Of a stretch of DNA of 18,062 nt, positions 16,009-18,062 are shown piece after piece. The translations under genes were made by a program, and so were the position numbers. This stretch comes from an uncultured Pseudorhodobacter sp. GTDB lineage: Bacteria > Pseudomonadota > Alphaproteobacteria > Rhodobacterales > Rhodobacteraceae. The stretch spans positions 1 through 18,062 of the forward strand of contig CALEMZ010000113.1 in NCBI GenBank assembly GCA_937910975.1, read 5' to 3'. The notes beneath the pieces are model-generated. The model made no database searches. It saw only the letters and a program-made list of their open reading frames with translations, and was not told the DNA's origin. How positions within the stretch are numbered: the stretch's first letter is position 1; each line of letters opens with the position of its first letter.

Positions 16009-16117
16009 GCAACGGCCCCAAGGGAGGAGGAGTGAGGCCGCTGCGTCTTTCGTCCGACCCCGGGAGGAGGTGAGGTCGGGCGTTTGGTCGGGGCGTGATT
16101 ACGAGAACCACATCCCC
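16009..16117 (-). ncRNA. CcsR/cuckoo-type sRNA, unit 3
   Basis: Spacer hairpin: GGGG/CCCC (16114-16117 with 16090-16093), an internal loop, then GTGGTT/AATCAC. Weak hairpin: eight pairs around exact CCTCCTCCC at 16062-16070, including a U-G pair at 73/60. Strong hairpin: nine pairs (16036-16044 with 16009-16017), including a G-U pair at 41/12, around exact CCTCCTCCC at 16022-16030. Both wobble pairs exist only in the minus-strand RNA. The spacer and weak hairpin repeat those of unit 2 almost base for base at a 119-base offset. Expected role, from the R. sphaeroides homologues, is a stress-induced RNA affecting C1 metabolism and glutathione supply; targets here are unknown. Confidence 0.8.
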
Positions 16118-16127
16118 TGAAACTTTT

Positions 16128-16236
16128 CGCAGCGGTCCCCGGGAGGAGGATAGGGACCGCTGCGTCTTTCGTCCGACCCCGGGAGGAGGTGGGGTCGGGC
16201 GTCTGGTCGGGGCGTGATTACGAAAACCACATCCCC
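16128..16236 (-). ncRNA. CcsR/cuckoo-type sRNA, unit 2
   Basis: This is the best-formed unit. Spacer hairpin: 16233-16236 with 16209-16212 and 16225-16230 with 16214-16219, closing a TTCG-containing loop. Weak hairpin: eight perfect pairs (16191-16198 with 16173-16180) around exact CCTCCTCCC at 16181-16189. Strong hairpin: twelve perfect pairs (16153-16164 with 16128-16139) around exact CCTCCTCCC at 16141-16149. No T tract follows on the minus strand (AAAAGTTTC instead), so this unit is more likely released by RNase processing of a longer transcript than ended by termination. Boundaries are inferred from the hairpins. Confidence 0.82.
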
Positions 16237-16246
16237 TGAAACTTTT

Positions 16247-16343
16247 GCGGTGCCGCCCGGGAGGAGGATAGGAGGCACCGCTGGTTCCCTTTCGGCTCAG
16301 GGAGGATGAGCCGTCCGGCAAATCTGGAAAACGGATGTTTTCC
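16247..16343 (-). ncRNA. CcsR/cuckoo-type sRNA, unit 1 (promoter-proximal)
   Basis: Spacer hairpin: seven perfect pairs (16337-16343 with 16326-16332, four-base loop). Weak hairpin: seven perfect pairs (16307-16313 with 16293-16299) with a seven-base loop made entirely of the short motif TCCTCCC. Strong hairpin: eight perfect pairs (16274-16281 with 16247-16254) with a 19-base loop containing exact CCTCCTCCC at 16259-16267. It keeps the spacer-weak-strong order of the other units but with unrelated stem sequences. AAAAGTTTC follows it on the minus strand, as after unit 2. Confidence 0.78.
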
Positions 16344-16344
16344 G

Positions 16345-16387
16345 AAAAAAAGTACGGCGACACGGGGGAGGAAGAAGCGTGTCGCCG
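16345..16387 (-). terminator. Stem-loop plus U7 between the DUF1127 gene and the sRNA units
   Basis: Ten perfect pairs (16378-16387 with 16355-16364) close a 13-base loop holding CTTCTTCCTCCCC, a relative of the array motif. On the minus strand it is followed by TACTTTTTTTC (seven T, 16345-16351). It looks like an intrinsic terminator for a short DUF1127 mRNA, with read-through giving the long precursor. Just before it, a four- to five-pair hairpin (16417-16420 with 16400-16403) presents CCTCCTCC at 16406-16413, completing a fifth weak/strong pair. Confidence 0.6.
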
Positions 16388-16436
16388 CGATTGCATCAAG
16401 TCCAAGGAGGAGGAAAGGACCGATACGAGTTAGATG

Positions 16437-16652
16437 TTACTTGCCGTACGCCGCTTCAAGGGCGATGCGGGTAATCATTGACCGCGAGATGCCTAAATCG
16501 GTCAAATCGCGCGTCGAAAGTGCGCGCAGCTCCGAAACAGTCTGATTATAGACCCGACGACGGCGCATTGCTTCTTTTATGGATTTCATCACGGCGGCAG
16601 CGCGGTCCATCAGGCCCAGTGATGCTGCGGTGGAGGTGTTCATATATGCCAT
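16437..16652 (-). CDS. ccaF1: DUF1127 small basic protein, CcaF1-like
   Basis: The 71-aa product has a helical N-terminal part with a basic patch (KEAMRRRRVYNQTV) and the DUF1127 core ELRALSTRDLTDLGISRSMITRIALEAAYGK at its C-terminal end. DUF1127 proteins are small, arginine-rich and often RNA-binding. In Rhodobacter sphaeroides the one located directly upstream of the CcsR sRNAs (CcaF1) binds RNA and affects sRNA maturation. The same arrangement here, with CCTCCTCCC hairpins following on the same strand, is the reason for the symbol; it is an inference from position. Start MAYMNTS at 16652 is preferred over an upstream in-frame start at 16733, which would lie upstream of the candidate promoter's -10 element; a second ATG three codons in is also possible. 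Confidence 0.85.
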   Translation of the reverse strand: MAYMNTSTAASLGLMDRAAAVMKSIKEAMRRRRVYNQTVSELRALSTRDLTDLGISRSMITRIALEAAYGK

Positions 16653-16705
16653 GGTCGGCCTTATCTTTCTATTCTTGCAAGCGCCTCTTGTTGCGCTGTT
16701 GTGAG

Positions 16706-16735
16706 TAACATGGGGTAGTTGCTGCACCTGCACAA
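16706..16735 (-). promoter_or_regulatory. Candidate RpoH-type promoter of the DUF1127-sRNA operon
   Basis: On the minus strand TTGTGC (16730-16735) and CCCCATGTTA (16706-16715) are separated by 14 bases. The second element fits the heat-shock sigma factor -10 (CCCCATNT) and the spacing is right; the -35 fits only in TTG. A start near 16700 would give a leader of about 50 bases. The homologous R. sphaeroides locus depends on RpoHI/RpoHII. Confidence 0.5.
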
Positions 16736-16878
16736 TCTACAATGCTGCAATGCAGCTATGCGCCGTCGGCATAGCGAAGCTGCCTGATTTACCTAAGGGA
16801 AACATGTGCTTCGCCTTATTTTTAACCGTTTGATCAACGCGCCTTGCACTTTGCCCATAAAGCGACAAGCTATGCGCA
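16736..16878. other. Divergent intergenic region between DUF1127 and apbC, with inverted repeats
   Basis: The region holds a short inverted repeat GCTGC-AAT-GCAGC and an overlapping longer imperfect one (GCAGC-TATGC paired with GCATA and GCTGC, interrupted by GCGAA). They sit between the two divergent starts and could be a regulator site or leader structure. No regulator is assigned. Confidence 0.3.
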
Positions 16879-16899
16879 GTGAATGAGCGGAGTGGAAAG

Positions 16900-17979
16900 A
16901 TGGCGTTGACCAAAGATAGCGTGATGGCAGTTCTTGGCGGTGTTGCCCTGCCGGACGGCGGCACATTAGTGTCGCGCGATTTGATTCGCGCGCTGGTGGT
17001 GGAGGGCGGCAATATCCGCTTTGTGATTGAGGCTGCCACCCCCGATGAGGCCCGCGCCCTTGCCCCCGTGCAAGCCCAGGTCGAGGCCGCCTTGCGCGCG
17101 CTGCCCGGTGTCACGGTGGTGCAGGTGGTGATGACCGCGCACGGACCTGCCACAAAGCCAGCCAGCCCACCGCCCAGCCTGAAAATTGGTCAGCACCCCA
17201 CGCCGCAGCAGGGCGGTCCCGCCCCGATCAACGGCATCGACCGTATCATTGCCATCGGCTCTGGCAAGGGCGGGGTGGGCAAATCCACCGTGTCGTCAAA
17301 CCTCGCGGTGGCGCTTGCGCGGCAGGGCAGGCGGGTCGGCCTGCTCGATGCTGATATCTATGGCCCTTCGCAGCCGCGCATGATGGGCGTCTCCAAGCGC
17401 CCCGCCTCGCCGGATGGTAAAACCATCATCCCGTTGCAGGCGCATGGCGTCACCGTCATGTCCATCGGGTTGATGCTTAATGAGGGCGACGCCGTGGCCT
17501 GGCGCGGCCCGATGATCATGGGCGCGCTGCAACAGCTTTTGACGCAAGTGGAATGGGGCCAGCTTGATATCCTCATCATTGATCTGCCGCCGGGGACGGG
17601 CGATATCCAGCTTACCCTGTGCCAGCGTACGCAATTGACCGGGGCGATTGTGGTGTCTACCCCGCAAGATGTGGCGATGCTTGATGCCCGTCGCGCGCTC
17701 GATATGTTCGCCAAGCTCAAAACCCCGGTTCTGGGGCTGATCGAGAACATGTCCACCTATCACTGCCCCCAATGCGGGCATGAGGCGCATCTCTTTGGTC
17801 ATGGTGGTGTCGCGGCAGAGGCGGCCAAGCTCGGCCTGCCCTTTCTGGGCGAATTGCCGCTGGAGTTGGAAACCCGCATCGCGGGCGATGCAGGCACGCC
17901 GATTGCGCTAGGCGATGGTCCGGCGGCTGAGGCCTATGCCAGGCTTGCTGCGCGTCTGGTCGCGGGCGGCATGGCCTGA
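16900..17979 (+). CDS. apbC: Mrp/ApbC (NBP35-type) iron-sulfur cluster carrier ATPase
   Basis: The 359-aa protein has an N-terminal MIP18/DUF59 domain (1-80), a Pro/Gly-rich linker (84-110) and a P-loop domain. The deviant Walker A is GKGGVGKST (122-130), followed by LLDADIYGPSQPRMMG (148-163), the Walker B-like LIIDLPPGTGD (225-235) and CPQC (289-292), the two cysteines that bridge a 4Fe-4S cluster across the homodimer. It receives and passes on Fe-S clusters to target proteins in the cytoplasm. ATG at 16900 follows a GGAG-type site; a GTG seven codons earlier is less likely. It is divergent from the DUF1127-sRNA operon and ends in a strong terminator. Confidence 0.94.
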   Translation: MALTKDSVMAVLGGVALPDGGTLVSRDLIRALVVEGGNIRFVIEAATPDEARALAPVQAQVEAALRALPGVTVVQVVMTAHGPATKPASPPPSLKIGQHPTPQQGGPAPINGIDRIIAIGSGKGGVGKSTVSSNLAVALARQGRRVGLLDADIYGPSQPRMMGVSKRPASPDGKTIIPLQAHGVTVMSIGLMLNEGDAVAWRGPMIMGALQQLLTQVEWGQLDILIIDLPPGTGDIQLTLCQRTQLTGAIVVSTPQDVAMLDARRALDMFAKLKTPVLGLIENMSTYHCPQCGHEAHLFGHGGVAAEAAKLGLPFLGELPLELETRIAGDAGTPIALGDGPAAEAYARLAARLVAGGMA

Positions 17980-17999
17980 TCAGGCTTTCACCACCCCAG

Positions 18000-18032
18000 A
18001 CCCGCGCCAGCTTTCTCCGGCGCGGGTTTTTT
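18000..18032 (+). terminator. Intrinsic terminator of apbC
   Basis: ACCCGCGCC (18000-18008) pairs perfectly with GGCGCGGGT (18019-18027) around a ten-base loop and is followed by a run of six T, 20 bases after the apbC stop. This is a strong signal. Confidence 0.9.
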
Positions 18033-18062
18033 CATGGGCCGCGATGGGAATGGTGGCAGATA

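Noticed and set aside
15953..16413. Many strong Shine-Dalgarno-like GGGAGGAGG sites on the plus strand
   Set aside because: None is followed by a start codon with a credible open frame. They are the complement of the CCTCCTCCC motif of minus-strand sRNAs.
15900..16420. CRISPR-like regular repeats
   Set aside because: The repeated core is only nine bases and lies in loops of differing stems; the units are structured RNAs with no constant repeat plus unique spacer pattern, and no cas genes are present.

Overview
The window is a GC-rich stretch of a bacterial chromosome, most likely from an alphaproteobacterium of the order Rhodobacterales (Roseobacter/Rhodobacter group). The grounds are the protein families (COX15-type heme A synthase, OlsB/OlsA pair, ECHDC3-type crotonase, single-chain pyruvate carboxylase), an alphaproteobacterial LexA box (GAAC-N7-GAAC), a GGGGGG/CCCCCC hairpin followed by AGTATTTTTGC of a kind common between genes in this order, and above all a DUF1127 gene followed by CCTCCTCCC stem-loop RNAs. 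No species can be named from sequence alone.

Layout. 1-941 (+): tail of an OlsB-like ornithine acyltransferase, overlapping an OlsA/PlsC-like acyltransferase (ornithine lipid synthesis). 947-1946 (-): a divergent ThiE-like protein and a TfoX-N protein. 2022-6718 (+): trmJ, then a tightly overlapping run of heme A synthase, M32 carboxypeptidase and an MFS permease. 6715-7509 (-): a crotonase-fold protein lacking both catalytic glutamates, sharing its stop-codon bases with the MFS gene. 7614-8039 (+): PaaI-type thioesterase. 8112-8453 (-): a bactofilin. 8454-9086: about 630 bases with no intact gene, holding the remains of what looks like a serine recombinase. 9087-9323 (+): a small secreted EF-hand protein with a strong terminator. 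9509-12970 (-): biotin-dependent pyruvate carboxylase. 13242-15605 (+): UvrD/PcrA helicase with a LexA box 40 bases upstream of its start. 16437-16652 (-): a 71-aa DUF1127 protein. 16900-17979 (+): Mrp/ApbC Fe-S carrier with a strong terminator.

The most interesting part is 15871-16735 on the minus strand. A DUF1127 gene (matching CcaF1 of Rhodobacter sphaeroides in type and arrangement) sits behind a candidate heat-shock-sigma promoter. It is followed by ten CCTCCTCC(C)-type motifs shown in hairpin loops, six of them exact CCTCCTCCC. They resolve into five weak/strong hairpin pairs: one in the DUF1127 3' region and four in a row, each of those four preceded by its own spacer hairpin. This is the organisation of the stress-induced CcsR1-4 ('cuckoo RNA') locus. 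Two units are near-identical 119-base tandem copies, and several stems need G-U pairs that exist only in the minus-strand RNA. The system is known in R. sphaeroides; the unit architecture, the duplicated units and the U7 stem-loop between the mRNA and the sRNAs are what is worth checking here.

The remaining genes are mostly housekeeping or lipid/central metabolism and show no other coherent novel system.
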